DNA from: an uncultured Draconibacterium sp.
Lineage (GTDB): Bacteria; Bacteroidota; Bacteroidia; Bacteroidales; Prolixibacteraceae
Direction: 5' to 3'
DNA: 64,000 bases
NCBI RefSeq assembly: GCF_963677575.1
Contig: NZ_OY782038.1
Span: forward strand, 3,971,501-4,035,500
The position numbers and the translations under genes are program-made. The notes beneath the pieces are model-generated. The model had not been told where the DNA came from and searched no databases. It was given only the letters and a program-made list of their open reading frames with translations. Each line of letters begins with the position of its first letter. Position 1 is the stretch's first letter. Shown here in pieces: positions 17,465 to 26,917 of this stretch.

Positions 17465-18910
17465 TTATCCTACACTACCTTCAAGGCTGATTTGCAGAAG
17501 CTTTTGGGCTTCAACGGCAAATTCCATCGGAAGTTTGTTTAGCACTTCTTTGGCATAGCCGTTAACAATCATTCCAATTGCAGTCTCAGTATCGATTCCA
17601 CGCTGATTACAATAGAAAATCTGGTCTTCACCAATTTTTGATGTGGTTGCCTCGTGTTCCACAACCGACGATTTATTTCCCACTTCGATGTATGGGAAAG
17701 TGTGTGCACCACAAGTGTCGTTCAACAACAGTGAATCACACTGCGAGAAATTTCGCGAGTTTTTGGCTTTTGGCATTACTTTTACCAAACCACGGTACGA
17801 GTTCTCACTTTTACCGGCAGAAATACCTTTTGATACAATTGTTGATTTGGTGTTTCTACCAATGTGAATCATCTTCGATCCGGTATCGGCCTGCTGATGA
17901 TTGTTGGTTACTGCCACTGAGTTGAACTCACCAATCGAATTGTCGCCCATCAGAATACAACTTGGATATTTCCATGTAATTGCCGAACCGGTTTCTACCT
18001 GTGTCCAGCTAATCTTTGAAGATACACCACGGCACACACCACGTTTTGTTACGAAGTTGTAAATACCGCCTTTTCCGTTTTTATCGCCCGGATACCAGTT
18101 TTGCACGGTTGAATATTTTACTTCTGCCCGGTCGAGAGTGATAATTTCAACCACAGCAGCGTGCAACTGATTTTCGTCGCGCATTGGAGCCGTACAACCT
18201 TCGAGGTAACTTACGTAACTATCATCTTCGGCTACAATAAGCGTACGCTCAAATTGCCCGGTGTTGGCTGCATTAATTCTGAAATAAGTAGATAATTCCA
18301 TTGGGCAACGAACACCTTTTGGAATGTAACAGAACGAGCCATCGCTAAACACAGCTGAGTTAAGTGCTGCGAAGTAGTTGTCGGCTACAGGAACGGCTTG
18401 TCCCAGGTATTTTTTTACTAAATCAGGGTGATCTTTCACTGCTTCCGAGAAGGAACAAAAGATGATTCCTTTTTCTGCAAGCGTTTCTTTGAAAGTTGTT
18501 TTTACAGAAACCGAGTCGATTACTGCATCAACGGCAACTCCGGCAAGTTGTTTCTGTTCTTCCAGCGGAATTCCCAGCTTGTTAAAAGTGTCCAACAATT
18601 CCGGATCAACTTCATCAAGACTTTCATATTTAGGGCCTTTTTTAGGGGCCGCATAATAACTTATTGCCTGAAAATCGATGGGCGGAATTTTTAAATAAGC
18701 CCAGTTCGGCATTTTCATTTTTTGCCATTTTTTAAAGGCCTCTAATCTGAAATTCAACATGAATTCCGGCTCTTCTTTTTTGGCAGATATCAAACGAATT
18801 ACGTCTTCATTAAGGCCTTTTTCAATAATATCTGTTTCAATATCGGTGGTAAAACCGTATTTGTAATCGCCTTGTGTTACGTCATTCAATATTTTATCTT
18901 GTTCTTCCAT
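17465..18910 (-). CDS. sufB: Fe-S cluster assembly protein SufB
   Basis: A 481-residue scaffold subunit and first gene of the suf operon. Family blocks visible are YAAPKKGPKYESLDEVDPELL, CYIPKGVRCPMELSTYFRIN, EGCTAPMRDENQLHAAVVE and the C-terminal NDTCGAHTFPYIEVGNKSSVVEHEATTSKIGEDQIFYCNQRGI with the conserved Cys and Glu. It starts at the ATG at 18908-18910. The 270-base spacer upstream carries a promoter facing each way; no IscR/SufR-type repressor gene is next to it. Confidence 0.97.
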   Translation of the reverse strand: MEEQDKILNDVTQGDYKYGFTTDIETDIIEKGLNEDVIRLISAKKEEPEFMLNFRLEAFKKWQKMKMPNWAYLKIPPIDFQAISYYAAPKKGPKYESLDEVDPELLDTFNKLGIPLEEQKQLAGVAVDAVIDSVSVKTTFKETLAEKGIIFCSFSEAVKDHPDLVKKYLGQAVPVADNYFAALNSAVFSDGSFCYIPKGVRCPMELSTYFRINAANTGQFERTLIVAEDDSYVSYLEGCTAPMRDENQLHAAVVEIITLDRAEVKYSTVQNWYPGDKNGKGGIYNFVTKRGVCRGVSSKISWTQVETGSAITWKYPSCILMGDNSIGEFNSVAVTNNHQQADTGSKMIHIGRNTKSTIVSKGISAGKSENSYRGLVKVMPKAKNSRNFSQCDSLLLNDTCGAHTFPYIEVGNKSSVVEHEATTSKIGEDQIFYCNQRGIDTETAIGMIVNGYAKEVLNKLPMEFAVEAQKLLQISLEGSVG

Positions 18911-19103
18911 TTTCTGACTCTCTTTCTCTCTCTTGAATGATTAAAAAATTTGCGTCTCTTTTAAAGTTCGCTATTCATCTCAATTTTGGTGTCGGAATCT
19001 TTTCTCTGGTATTTCTGGCCAATTAATTTCCGAAGCTTAATACCATAAATAACAGCAATTTCGATTAAATAACAACGCTTTTTTGTTCCTGTTCACGTAT
19101 AAA

Positions 19104-19134
19104 TTGCAAAGATATAAAACTATAGGTACTTTTG
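19104..19134 (+). promoter_or_regulatory. Bacteroidota-type promoter for thiL
   Basis: TTG at 19104-19106 and TACTTTTG at 19127-19134 are 20 bases apart. The thiL ATG lies 47 bases further on. Confidence 0.6.
19107..19114 (-). promoter_or_regulatory. -7 element for the suf operon
   Basis: On the minus strand the bases read TATCTTTG, a full match to TAnnTTTG. No good -33 box is seen. It lies inside the spacer of the thiL promoter on the other strand, so the two polymerases would compete. About 190 bases of leader precede sufB. Confidence 0.5.
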
Positions 19135-19180
19135 CAGGTGGAAAACATATAAAAACATACTAAATTGTCTTTTATTAACA

Positions 19181-20218
19181 ATGGATAAAGAAAGAAAACA
19201 AACGAATATTTCAGAGTTGGGAGAGTTTGGTTTGATAGACCGATTAACGAAGGCGATAAATATAAAAAACGAGAGCACGGTTAAAGGAGTTGGCGACGAT
19301 GCGGCAGTTCTTGATTTTAAAGAAAAACAAGTAGTTGTGTCTTCCGATTTGTTAACCGAAGGTATACATTTTAACCTGATGTATGTTCCGCTGAAACACC
19401 TCGGCTACAAGGCTGTAGTGGTGAACTTGTCGGACATTTTTGCTATGAATGCCATTCCAAAACAAGTAATTGTTAGTATGGGGGTTTCTGGAAAATTCTC
19501 GGTTGAAGCTTTAGAGGATTTATACGAAGGAATTCACCTGGCTTGCGAGCAATACAATGTTGATTTGGTAGGTGGCGATACAACCAGTTCGTTAACAGGA
19601 TTAACATTGAGTATTACAGCGATTGGTGAGGTTGAAAAGAACGATATTGTAATGCGTAGCGGAGCACAGCCAAACGACATTCTGTGTGTGTCGGGCGATC
19701 TTGGTGGAGCTTACATGGGACTTCAGTTGCTTGAGCGTGAAAATGAAGTTTTTAAAGTGAATGAGAACATGCAACCTAAATTGGATGGTTACGATTATAT
19801 TTTGGAACGTCAGTTAAAACCGGAAGCAAGGGGAGATATTATTGCCGCCTTTAAACGACTGGGGTTAAAACCTACTTCAATGATCGATATTTCGGATGGT
19901 TTGTCGTCGGAAATTATGCATTTGTGCAAGAATTCGGGTGTTGGATGTAGTTTGTTTGAGGATAAAGTACCGATGGATTACCAGACCAAACAAATGGCTG
20001 AAGAATTAAGTATAAATCCAATAGTGGCAGCCTTGAATGGTGGTGAAGATTACGAGTTGTTGTTTACCCTTTCGTTAGATGATTACGAGAAGGTGAAAAA
20101 TGACCCTGACTTTACTATTATCGGTCATATGACTGAAGCAGGTGAGGGAATAAACCTGGTAACAACAGGTGGTTCGTCAATTCCGTTGGAAGCCCAGGGG
20201 TGGAATCATGGAAAATAA
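19181..20218 (+). CDS. thiL: Thiamine-phosphate kinase
   Basis: A 345-residue enzyme that phosphorylates thiamine monophosphate to thiamine diphosphate with ATP. Motifs are KGVGDDAAVLDF (metal and substrate binding), SSDLLTEGIHF, DIFAMNAIPKQVIVSMG, DLVGGDTTSS and MIDISDGLSSEIMHLC, with GGEDYELLFT near the C-terminus, all typical of the PurM-like ThiL fold. It stands alone between its own promoter and a bidirectional terminator. No TPP riboswitch is visible in the 46-base leader. Confidence 0.96.
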   Translation: MDKERKQTNISELGEFGLIDRLTKAINIKNESTVKGVGDDAAVLDFKEKQVVVSSDLLTEGIHFNLMYVPLKHLGYKAVVVNLSDIFAMNAIPKQVIVSMGVSGKFSVEALEDLYEGIHLACEQYNVDLVGGDTTSSLTGLTLSITAIGEVEKNDIVMRSGAQPNDILCVSGDLGGAYMGLQLLERENEVFKVNENMQPKLDGYDYILERQLKPEARGDIIAAFKRLGLKPTSMIDISDGLSSEIMHLCKNSGVGCSLFEDKVPMDYQTKQMAEELSINPIVAALNGGEDYELLFTLSLDDYEKVKNDPDFTIIGHMTEAGEGINLVTTGGSSIPLEAQGWNHGK

Positions 20219-20235
20219 TTTCAATCGAGGATAAA

Positions 20236-20275
20236 CAAAAAATGCCATCCGTCAGCCGACGGATGGCATTTTTTG
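20236..20275. terminator. Bidirectional terminator between thiL and lpxA
   Basis: AAAAAATGCCATCCGTC and GACGGATGGCATTTTTT make a 17-base-pair stem with a 4-base loop and T tails on both strands. The upper stem and loop share a 14-base sequence with the rpsI-rpsB spacer. Confidence 0.93.
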
Positions 20276-20298
20276 TATGATATTTTTTTGAATAGTAA

Positions 20299-21081
20299 TT
20301 AATCCGGGAAATAACCACGGATAATACCACGTTTCGAATCTTTAACAAAAAGTAAAACTTCATCACGCTCAGGAGTTGCAGCCATTTCTGCTTCAATAAT
20401 CTCTACAGCCTGTGCAGTGTTCAAACCTTTTTGGTAGATGTAACGGTAAATGTCCTGTACTTCACGAATTTTGTCGTTGTTGTACTGACGGCGACGCAAC
20501 CCAATTGAGTTAATACCAACGTACGAAAGTGGTTCGCGACCTGCTTTAATAAAAGGAGGAACATCTTTACGAACTAATGATCCACCTGAAATCATTACGT
20601 GCGAGCCGATTCTTACAAACTGGTGAACGGCAGACATACCACCAAGGATGGCCCAGTCGTCAACCTGAACTTCGCCGGCAAGCTGTACATTGTTCACTAA
20701 AATAATGTTGTTACCAACTTTACAATCGTGAGCAACGTGCACGTAAGCCATTAATAGGTTGTTGTTCCCAATTACAGTTTTTCCTTTTGCTGAAGTACCT
20801 CTGTTAATGGTCACAAATTCGCGAATGGTGTTGTTGTCACCAATTTCAACGGTTGAATATTCGCCTTTGAATTTTAGGTCTTGCGGAACACCACCGATTA
20901 CAGCACCCGGAAAAATATTACAATTCTTTCCAATTCTAGTTCCGGGTAAAATAGTTACGCTTGAACCAATTCTTGTCCCTTCGCCGATTACAACATCATG
21001 ATCAATTGAAACAAAAGGCTCGATAACTACATTATCAGCAACTTTTGCATCGGGATGGACATAAGCTAATGGTTGTTTCAT
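20299..21081 (-). CDS. lpxA: Acyl-ACP--UDP-N-acetylglucosamine O-acyltransferase
   Basis: A 260-residue left-handed beta-helix enzyme for the first step of lipid A synthesis. Hexapeptide repeats run from ~10 to ~190 (VVIEPFVSIDHDVVIGEGTRI, ILPGTRIGKNCNIFPGAVIG). The catalytic His lies in LLMAYVHVAHDCKVGNNIIL and the C-terminal helical domain has YVGINSIGLRRR. It is the last gene of lpxD-lpxC/fabZ-lpxA, 23 bases after the fusion gene. Confidence 0.96.
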   Translation of the reverse strand: MKQPLAYVHPDAKVADNVVIEPFVSIDHDVVIGEGTRIGSSVTILPGTRIGKNCNIFPGAVIGGVPQDLKFKGEYSTVEIGDNNTIREFVTINRGTSAKGKTVIGNNNLLMAYVHVAHDCKVGNNIILVNNVQLAGEVQVDDWAILGGMSAVHQFVRIGSHVMISGGSLVRKDVPPFIKAGREPLSYVGINSIGLRRRQYNNDKIREVQDIYRYIYQKGLNTAQAVEIIEAEMAATPERDEVLLFVKDSKRGIIRGYFPD

Positions 21082-21104
21082 TTTATATTACAGTCTTTAA
21101 TTAT

Positions 21105-22484
21105 CTACTTTTTTACAATCTGTGCCATAAATTCACCTTCGGCCACAACTTTATCACCAACATAGGTTGTTCCTTTCATGTTGGCAATTCCTCGTCTGAT
21201 CGGCGAAGTTAATTTTAATTTGAAGATCAGGGTGTCGCCCGGAACAACTTTCTTTCTGAATTTAACATTATCAATTCGAATGAAATAGGTTGAAAATTGT
21301 CCTTCTTGTTTATTGAGTACCAGCAATCCACCGCATTGTGCCATGGCTTCAACCAGCAGAACTCCTGGCATAACAGGCTCGTCGGGGAAATGTCCCTGAA
21401 AGAACGGCTCATTTACCGTAACGTTCTTAACACCAATAATTTCGTCTTCGAGAATACAAACCACTTTGTCGACCAGCAAAAACGGGTAACGATGCGGAAG
21501 CAGTTCTCTAATCCGGTTAACGTCCATTAATGGCTCGTCGTTCGGATTACATTTCGGAGCTGCATCAGCTTCTTTTCGCAATTGCTTTTTCAGGGTGCTG
21601 GCAAACATGGTGTTTGGCCCGTGTCCCGGTTTCGATGCAATAATCCTTCCTTTTATGCGCTTGCCCAGCAGAGCCAGGTCGCCAATTACATCGAGTAATT
21701 TGTGGCGGGCACATTCGTTGTCGAAATGCAGATCAAGGTTATTTAAAATACCCTGAGGTTTTACTTCTACACGTGGATGATTTGTAAGGTCGGCCAAACG
21801 GTCGAGTTCTTCCTGGCTGATCTCTTTATCGATAATTACAATTGCATTATTCAGGTCGCCACCTTTAATGAGGTTGTGGCTCAGCAAGAATTCAATTTCG
21901 CGAAGGAAGACAAATGTTCTGCACTCGGCAATTTCTGTTTTGAAATCCTTGACTGACTCAAGCGTCGCATATTGATTGTTCAGTACTGCCGACGGAAACG
22001 AGATCATTACATTTAAACTGTAATCGTTGTCGGGCAGCGCAATAATATGCGAACCTGACTTTTCGTCGAACATTTCAATTTTTTCGCTGATCTCGAAATA
22101 ATCGCGTTCAGCTTCCTGTTCCACAACGCCAGCTTTCTCAATGGCTTCAACAAAATATTTCGAGCTTCCGTCAATAATCGGAGCTTCTTCGTTATCTACT
22201 TCAATAAGAACATTGTCGAGGTCCATTCCCACCAATGCGGCAAGTGCATGTTCGATTGTTCCTATGCGTGCGCCGTCTTTTTCAAGCAGCGTTCCGCGCG
22301 ATGTGTCAATTACAAGGTCTACGTCAGCATCAATAATTGGCTGGTGTTTCAGGTCAACACGTTTAAATTTAAAACCATGGTTCTCCGGTGCCGGTAAAAA
22401 ATTCATTGTTACATTAACACCGGTGTGCAATCCTTTCCCCTCAATCTTAAATGAGTTTTCTAATGTCTTTTGTTTTACAACCAT
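21105..22484 (-). CDS. lpxC-fabZ: Bifunctional LpxC deacetylase / FabZ dehydratase
   Basis: A 459-residue natural fusion. Residues 1-~305 are LpxC, the zinc deacetylase of UDP-3-O-acylglucosamine: GLHTGVNVTMNFLPAP, TIEHALAALVGMDLDN, and the zinc/catalytic segment ECARHKLLDVIGDLALLG. Residues ~315-459 are FabZ, the 3-hydroxyacyl-ACP dehydratase: LLPHRYPFLLVDKV, catalytic His in FFQGHFPDEPVMPGVL and Glu in LVEAMAQCGG. This fusion is typical of Bacteroidota and joins lipid A formation to supply of fatty acids from the shared hydroxyacyl-ACP pool. It follows lpxD by 18 bases. Confidence 0.97.
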   Translation of the reverse strand: MVVKQKTLENSFKIEGKGLHTGVNVTMNFLPAPENHGFKFKRVDLKHQPIIDADVDLVIDTSRGTLLEKDGARIGTIEHALAALVGMDLDNVLIEVDNEEAPIIDGSSKYFVEAIEKAGVVEQEAERDYFEISEKIEMFDEKSGSHIIALPDNDYSLNVMISFPSAVLNNQYATLESVKDFKTEIAECRTFVFLREIEFLLSHNLIKGGDLNNAIVIIDKEISQEELDRLADLTNHPRVEVKPQGILNNLDLHFDNECARHKLLDVIGDLALLGKRIKGRIIASKPGHGPNTMFASTLKKQLRKEADAAPKCNPNDEPLMDVNRIRELLPHRYPFLLVDKVVCILEDEIIGVKNVTVNEPFFQGHFPDEPVMPGVLLVEAMAQCGGLLVLNKQEGQFSTYFIRIDNVKFRKKVVPGDTLIFKLKLTSPIRRGIANMKGTTYVGDKVVAEGEFMAQIVKK

Positions 22485-22502
22485 TGGAAAGTGAAATATT
22501 TC

Positions 22503-23540
22503 TTAATTTTTTTTGTCTGTATTGATTGTTTTTTTCAATTGAAGCACGTCTCTGCGAATTTCTGGAAGATTTTTTAAAAGCATATAGGCGCGCATAGCTG
22601 TTTTTATTTCGAAGGCGGGGGATCCAAGAAGTGTTTGATTGCTTTTAAGGTTTGAAACAACGCCCGATTGAGCACCAAGCGTAACGTTGTCGCCAATTGT
22701 AATGTGGCCGCCTAAACCTACCTGTCCGCCAAACATACAGTTTTTACCTACTTTGGCCGAACCCGAAACTCCGGTTTGTGCAGCCATAACAGTGTTGTCG
22801 CCAACTTCAACGTTATGAGCAATTTGAATGAGGTTATCAAGTTTTACACCTTTTCTGATAATGGTAGATTCCATTGTTCCACAGTCGATAGTAGTATTGG
22901 CACCAATTTCAACATCATCTTCTAAAACGGTGTTGCCAATTTGGTGAATCTTTTTATAAGTTCCGTCTTCCTGGGGAGCAAAACCAAAACCATCGGCTCC
23001 AATAACTGCTCCAGAGTGGATGATACAGCGGTTTCCGATAACACAATCGTCGTAGATTTTTGCGCCCGGATAAAGAATACAATCGTCGCCAATTTTAACA
23101 TTGTCGCCAACGTGTACCTGTGGATATATCTTTACGTTATTACCGATTTTAGCATTGTTGCCAATGTATGCAAAGGCTCCAACGTAACCGTCTTCACCAC
23201 GTGTTGCACTTTCAGCAATGTAGCAAGGTTGCTCAATTCCTTGTTTCATACTGGCTTTTGCCTGTACGTATAATTCAAGTAACGACGCAAATGCCTGGTA
23301 GGCATCGTCAACCTTTATAAGAGTCGCTGAAATGTCTTTTTTTGGAGAAAAACTTTTATTAACCAATACCACCGAGGCTTTGGTTTCATAAATGTAGTGC
23401 TCGTATTTTGGATTGGCAAGGAAAGCCAAAGTGCCTGGTTTTCCGTCCTCTATCTTTGAAACATTTGATACCTTTGTATCTCCATCACCAACAATTTCTC
23501 CATTCAAAAAAGAGGCGATATCCGTAGCTTTAAAATCCAT
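22503..23540 (-). CDS. lpxD: UDP-3-O-acylglucosamine N-acyltransferase
   Basis: A 345-residue hexapeptide-repeat acyltransferase for the third lipid A step. The N-terminal uridine-binding domain (1-~100: FKATDIASFLNGEIVGDGDTK) is followed by the beta-helix with VIGADGFGFAPQEDGTYKKI and the catalytic His in NLIQIAHNVEVGDNTVMAAQ, and by a short C-terminal helix. Start is the ATG at 23538-23540. It heads the lipid A operon, with a promoter in the gap after the HD gene. Confidence 0.95.
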   Translation of the reverse strand: MDFKATDIASFLNGEIVGDGDTKVSNVSKIEDGKPGTLAFLANPKYEHYIYETKASVVLVNKSFSPKKDISATLIKVDDAYQAFASLLELYVQAKASMKQGIEQPCYIAESATRGEDGYVGAFAYIGNNAKIGNNVKIYPQVHVGDNVKIGDDCILYPGAKIYDDCVIGNRCIIHSGAVIGADGFGFAPQEDGTYKKIHQIGNTVLEDDVEIGANTTIDCGTMESTIIRKGVKLDNLIQIAHNVEVGDNTVMAAQTGVSGSAKVGKNCMFGGQVGLGGHITIGDNVTLGAQSGVVSNLKSNQTLLGSPAFEIKTAMRAYMLLKNLPEIRRDVLQLKKTINTDKKN

Positions 23541-23560
23541 TATCTGTTTTTTTGGCGATG

Positions 23561-23591
23561 CAAATATAGGTTTTAACTAGTAAATGTCCAA
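23561..23591 (-). promoter_or_regulatory. Bacteroidota-type promoter for lpxD-lpxC/fabZ-lpxA
   Basis: On the minus strand, TTG (23589-23591) is followed 20 bases later by TATATTTG (23561-23568), 20 bases before the lpxD start. The -33 element lies inside the last codons of the HD gene, so the lipid A genes can be transcribed independently of it. Confidence 0.6.
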
Positions 23592-24833
23592 TTCTTTAGG
23601 ATAACACACAAAATACTTCTTCACTGTTTTCGAGAGTGCAGACAGGTTTATATCCGATGCATCGTTGATTTCTTTTACTGTTCCATCCTTGTATAAAACC
23701 GAAATATTTTCGTAATGTTTGTTGTAGGCGTTGTTGGTTATAACGCCCGTCATCAGGAAGTACTTAGCCAGTTCTGGATCGGAAATCAAATGCATTTCTA
23801 TTTGTTTTAAATACTTCTGCTCTTTTGTGGGCGAAATCGGTTTGTCGCTGAATTTTGTTCGCGGCAATTTTCGGTTTGTTATACTTTTTGCCATTTCCGA
23901 TAAAACCGGATCAGGATGATTTTGCCATTCTTTTATCGAGATCAAAATGTCGTTGTCGTTGAGTAGCGTATACCACTGCAATACATTTTTTTCCTGTATT
24001 TTAATGTTTGAATGAAAATCTTCAGGGGTGAAATTATTCGTTAAGAAAACCTTTAGCGTAGGAGTTACAAACAGTTCGCCGTCGTTTGTAATAATCTCCC
24101 GGGCACGTTTTAATACATTTATTAATAGGAACTCGGCAGCAACAACTGTTTTATGGAGATAGACCTGCCAGTACATCAGCCGTCGCGAGATCAGGAATTT
24201 TTCAATCGAATAAATGCCTTTTACATCAACCACCAGCTGGTCGTTGTGTACATTTAGCATTTTTATAATACGGTCGATGCCAATTGTACCTTCAACCACG
24301 CCGGTAAAAAAACTGTCGCGGCTCAGGTAGTCCAGCCGGTCCATATCCAGTTGGCTGGCTACAAGCTGGTGGAGGAAGTGCTTTTTATAATTATTGGTAA
24401 AAACTTTTATGGCTAAATCCAGTTTTCCGTTAAACTGGCGGTTTAGCTCCTGCATCAGCATCAGCGAAATTTCTTCGTGCGAAATGTTCACCAAGGTATT
24501 TTCCAGTACATGCGAAAAAGGAGCGTGGCCAATATCGTGTAGTAAAATAGCAATGGTAACCGCTTCAGCTTCTTCGTCGGTAATTTCGTGGCCTTTAATT
24601 TTCAGCACCGAAATGGCCTGACGCATTAAATGCACAGTCCCAATAGCGTGCTCGAAACGCGTATGATTAGCGCCCGGAAACACCAGGTACGACAAACCCA
24701 ATTGCTTGATATGACGGAGGCGCTGAAATATTGGATGTTCCAGCAGATCGAATATGATGTCAGACTGCAGGTTGATAAACCCAAAAACGGGGTCGTTTAT
24801 TATTTTCTTTTTATTGAGCTGAACTTGTTGCAC
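23577..24833 (-). CDS. HD domain phosphohydrolase (dGTPase-like)
   Basis: A 418-residue protein of the HD superfamily. After LEHPIFQRLRHIKQLGLSYLVFPGANHTRFEHAIG come the metal-binding LLHDIGHAPFSH at ~97-108 and SQLDMDRLDYLSRDSFFTGV near 165-185, the layout of SAMHD1/dGTPase-like nucleotide triphosphohydrolases such as YdhJ/YwfO. It probably hydrolyses a nucleotide; the actual substrate cannot be read. The start is a GTG at 24831-24833, placed so that the conserved KKKIINDPV follows at once. Upstream is a 213-base spacer with no obvious promoter match. Confidence 0.83.
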   Translation of the reverse strand: MQQVQLNKKKIINDPVFGFINLQSDIIFDLLEHPIFQRLRHIKQLGLSYLVFPGANHTRFEHAIGTVHLMRQAISVLKIKGHEITDEEAEAVTIAILLHDIGHAPFSHVLENTLVNISHEEISLMLMQELNRQFNGKLDLAIKVFTNNYKKHFLHQLVASQLDMDRLDYLSRDSFFTGVVEGTIGIDRIIKMLNVHNDQLVVDVKGIYSIEKFLISRRLMYWQVYLHKTVVAAEFLLINVLKRAREIITNDGELFVTPTLKVFLTNNFTPEDFHSNIKIQEKNVLQWYTLLNDNDILISIKEWQNHPDPVLSEMAKSITNRKLPRTKFSDKPISPTKEQKYLKQIEMHLISDPELAKYFLMTGVITNNAYNKHYENISVLYKDGTVKEINDASDINLSALSKTVKKYFVCYPKELDIY

Positions 24834-25046
24834 AAAAAGCTGTTTTTCGATTGGTTTAAAACTACAAAACTTTCTTTAATACCATATTTATAACGGAATA
24901 AACCATGTAATTCTGGTATGCCCTGCAAAAGACAATGTTTTTTTTAGGAAATAAAACGCAAAGGCAGGTAAAAATGAATTTGTTATGCACAGAATGCGGT
25001 TAATGATTTTTTAGTTTAAAATCAGCATTTTATGTAGCTGCGCATA
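24834..25046. other. AT-rich spacer between HD gene and rimP promoter
   Basis: Divergent spacer. I see no reading frame, hairpin or repeat of note in it apart from the rimP promoter at its right end. Confidence 0.5.
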
Positions 25047-25078
25047 TTTGTTAATGTTGGATAATATTACTATTTTTG
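25047..25078 (+). promoter_or_regulatory. Bacteroidota-type promoter for rimP-nusA-infB
   Basis: TTTG at 25047-25050 and TATTTTTG at 25071-25078 are 20 bases apart. The rimP ATG at 25147 lies about 68 bases downstream. Confidence 0.65.
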
Positions 25079-25146
25079 CCGAGAATTTTCTAAAAAGCGA
25101 AATTTTTAGGGGACCGTTGGTTCCCTATTTTGTTACATATAGAGGA

Positions 25147-25611
25147 ATGATAGCAAAGCAGAAAGTAATAGATTTGGTAAATGAACGTCTTGGTGATCAG
25201 ATGTTTATTGTTGATGTAACGATAAGTTCGGCCAACGACATTAATGTGTACGTTGATGGATTTAACGGTATTACTATTGAACAATGTATTGCTGTCAGTC
25301 GTAACGTAGAGCACAATCTCGACAGGGATGAAGAGGACTTTTCGTTGCAGGTTTCGTCTCCGGGACTAACCGAAAGCTTTAAAGTTAAGCAACAATACGA
25401 AAAATATACCGGCAAAGAAATTGAGGTTTTAACAGCCGACAATGAGAAATTGAAAGGGCTGCTTTTTGAAAATAGTGAAGATGGCATAGTGCTTGAGACT
25501 TCGAAACGCGAAAAAGTGGAAGGTCACAAGAAAAAGCAATTGGTAGTAAAAAAACATATTTTAAAATACGACGAAATAAAAGGTGCGAAAGCGGTTATTT
25601 CATTTAAATAA
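25147..25611 (+). CDS. rimP: Ribosome maturation factor RimP
   Basis: A 154-residue protein needed for maturation of the 30S subunit. The N-terminal domain has DVTISSANDINVYVDGFNGITIEQC, and VEHNLDRDEEDFSLQVSSPGL is the family core; a small Sm-like domain follows. The ATG at 25147 is chosen over the upstream in-frame 25048 because the extra 33 residues overlap the promoter and do not look like RimP, and AGAGGA sits directly before it. It leads the classical rimP-nusA-infB operon, 11 bases before nusA. Confidence 0.92.
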   Translation: MIAKQKVIDLVNERLGDQMFIVDVTISSANDINVYVDGFNGITIEQCIAVSRNVEHNLDRDEEDFSLQVSSPGLTESFKVKQQYEKYTGKEIEVLTADNEKLKGLLFENSEDGIVLETSKREKVEGHKKKQLVVKKHILKYDEIKGAKAVISFK

Positions 25612-25622
25612 AGCGATGAAAG

Positions 25623-26858
25623 ATGGAAAATATTAACCTGATAGATACTTTTGCCGAATTTAAGGAGCTGAAAAACATTGACAGGGTTACAATGATGAGC
25701 GTGTTGGAAGAAGTTTTCCGCAGTGTGCTTATCCGTCAGTATGGTACTGATGAGAACTTCGATGTGATTATCAATATTGATAAAGGCGACTTTGAGATTT
25801 GGCGAAACCGCGAAGTTGTTGCAGACGACGAGATCGAAGATCCGAACTTGCAGATAACTTTAAGCGATGCGCTGAAAATTGACGACGATTACGAAGTAGG
25901 CGAAGATGTTACCGACGAGGTTAAGTTAGCCGATTTTGGACGCCGTGCAATTTTGAATTTGCGTCAGAACCTGGCCAGTAAAATTCTGGAACTGGAGAAA
26001 GACCATATCTACGGGAAGTATAAAAACAAAATTGGCGACATTGTTACCGGTGAAGTTTATCAGGTTTGGAAAAAAGAGATTCTGATTCTTGATGACGAAG
26101 GAAACGAATTAATCCTTCCTAAATCGGAACAAATTCCATCCGATTATTTCCGCAAAGGAGATAACGTTCGCGCCATTGTATATAAAGTAGAATTACGAAA
26201 TAACAACCCGCTTATTATTTTGTCGCGTACAGCACCGGCTTTCCTCGAGCGTTTGTTCGAGTTGGAAATCCCGGAAATTTTCGATGGCTTAATTACCATC
26301 AAGAAAATTGTTCGTGTACCGGGCGAGCGTGCTAAAGTAGCGGTTGAATCGTACGATGAACGTATCGACCCCGTTGGAGCATGTGTGGGAATGAAAGGAT
26401 CGAGAATTCACGGAATTGTTCGCGAGTTGCGTAACGAAAACATTGATGTTATCAATTATTCGACGAACCTTCAGTTGTTTATCAAACGATCACTGAATCC
26501 GGCGAAAATTAATTCAATAAAAATTCTGGAAGACGATAAAAAAGCAGAAGTATATCTGAAACCGGAAGAGGTTTCGCTGGCAATTGGTAAAGGCGGATTA
26601 AACATTCGATTGGCCAGTCAGTTAACCGGATACGAGATCGATGTTTATCGAGAGATGGAAGAAGACGATGAAGATGTGAACCTGGATGAGTTTGCAGATG
26701 AAATTGAAAGCTGGGTAATTGATGCGTTAAAAGGAATCGGTTGTGATACCGCAAAGAACGTATTGAACATCCCGCGTGCTGAATTGATTAAAAGAACCGA
26801 CCTCGAAGACGAAACTATCGATGAGGTTCTGAAAATTCTTAGTTCAGAATTTGAATAG
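25623..26858 (+). CDS. nusA: Transcription termination/antitermination factor NusA
   Basis: A 411-residue RNA polymerase-binding protein. It has the N-terminal NusA domain (1-~125), an S1 domain (GDIVTGEVYQVWKKEILI, ~135-200), then KH domains with KIVRVPGERAKVAVESYD, DPVGACVGMKGSRIHGIVREL and VSLAIGKGGLNIRLASQLTG. A short acidic C-terminal helix-hairpin part follows (GIGCDTAKNVLNIPRAELIKR). Position between rimP and infB and length are as usual for Bacteroidota. Confidence 0.97.
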   Translation: MENINLIDTFAEFKELKNIDRVTMMSVLEEVFRSVLIRQYGTDENFDVIINIDKGDFEIWRNREVVADDEIEDPNLQITLSDALKIDDDYEVGEDVTDEVKLADFGRRAILNLRQNLASKILELEKDHIYGKYKNKIGDIVTGEVYQVWKKEILILDDEGNELILPKSEQIPSDYFRKGDNVRAIVYKVELRNNNPLIILSRTAPAFLERLFELEIPEIFDGLITIKKIVRVPGERAKVAVESYDERIDPVGACVGMKGSRIHGIVRELRNENIDVINYSTNLQLFIKRSLNPAKINSIKILEDDKKAEVYLKPEEVSLAIGKGGLNIRLASQLTGYEIDVYREMEEDDEDVNLDEFADEIESWVIDALKGIGCDTAKNVLNIPRAELIKRTDLEDETIDEVLKILSSEFE

Positions 26859-26917
26859 TACCAGCAGTGCAGATTGGTTTTATTCATACAAATTAGAAAA
26901 GTAAATTAAAGAAGTAT

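Noticed and set aside
19135..19180. TPP riboswitch ahead of thiL or thiamine pyrophosphokinase
   Set aside because: The leaders are short and no CTGAGA/ACCTGA-type TPP aptamer parts were seen.
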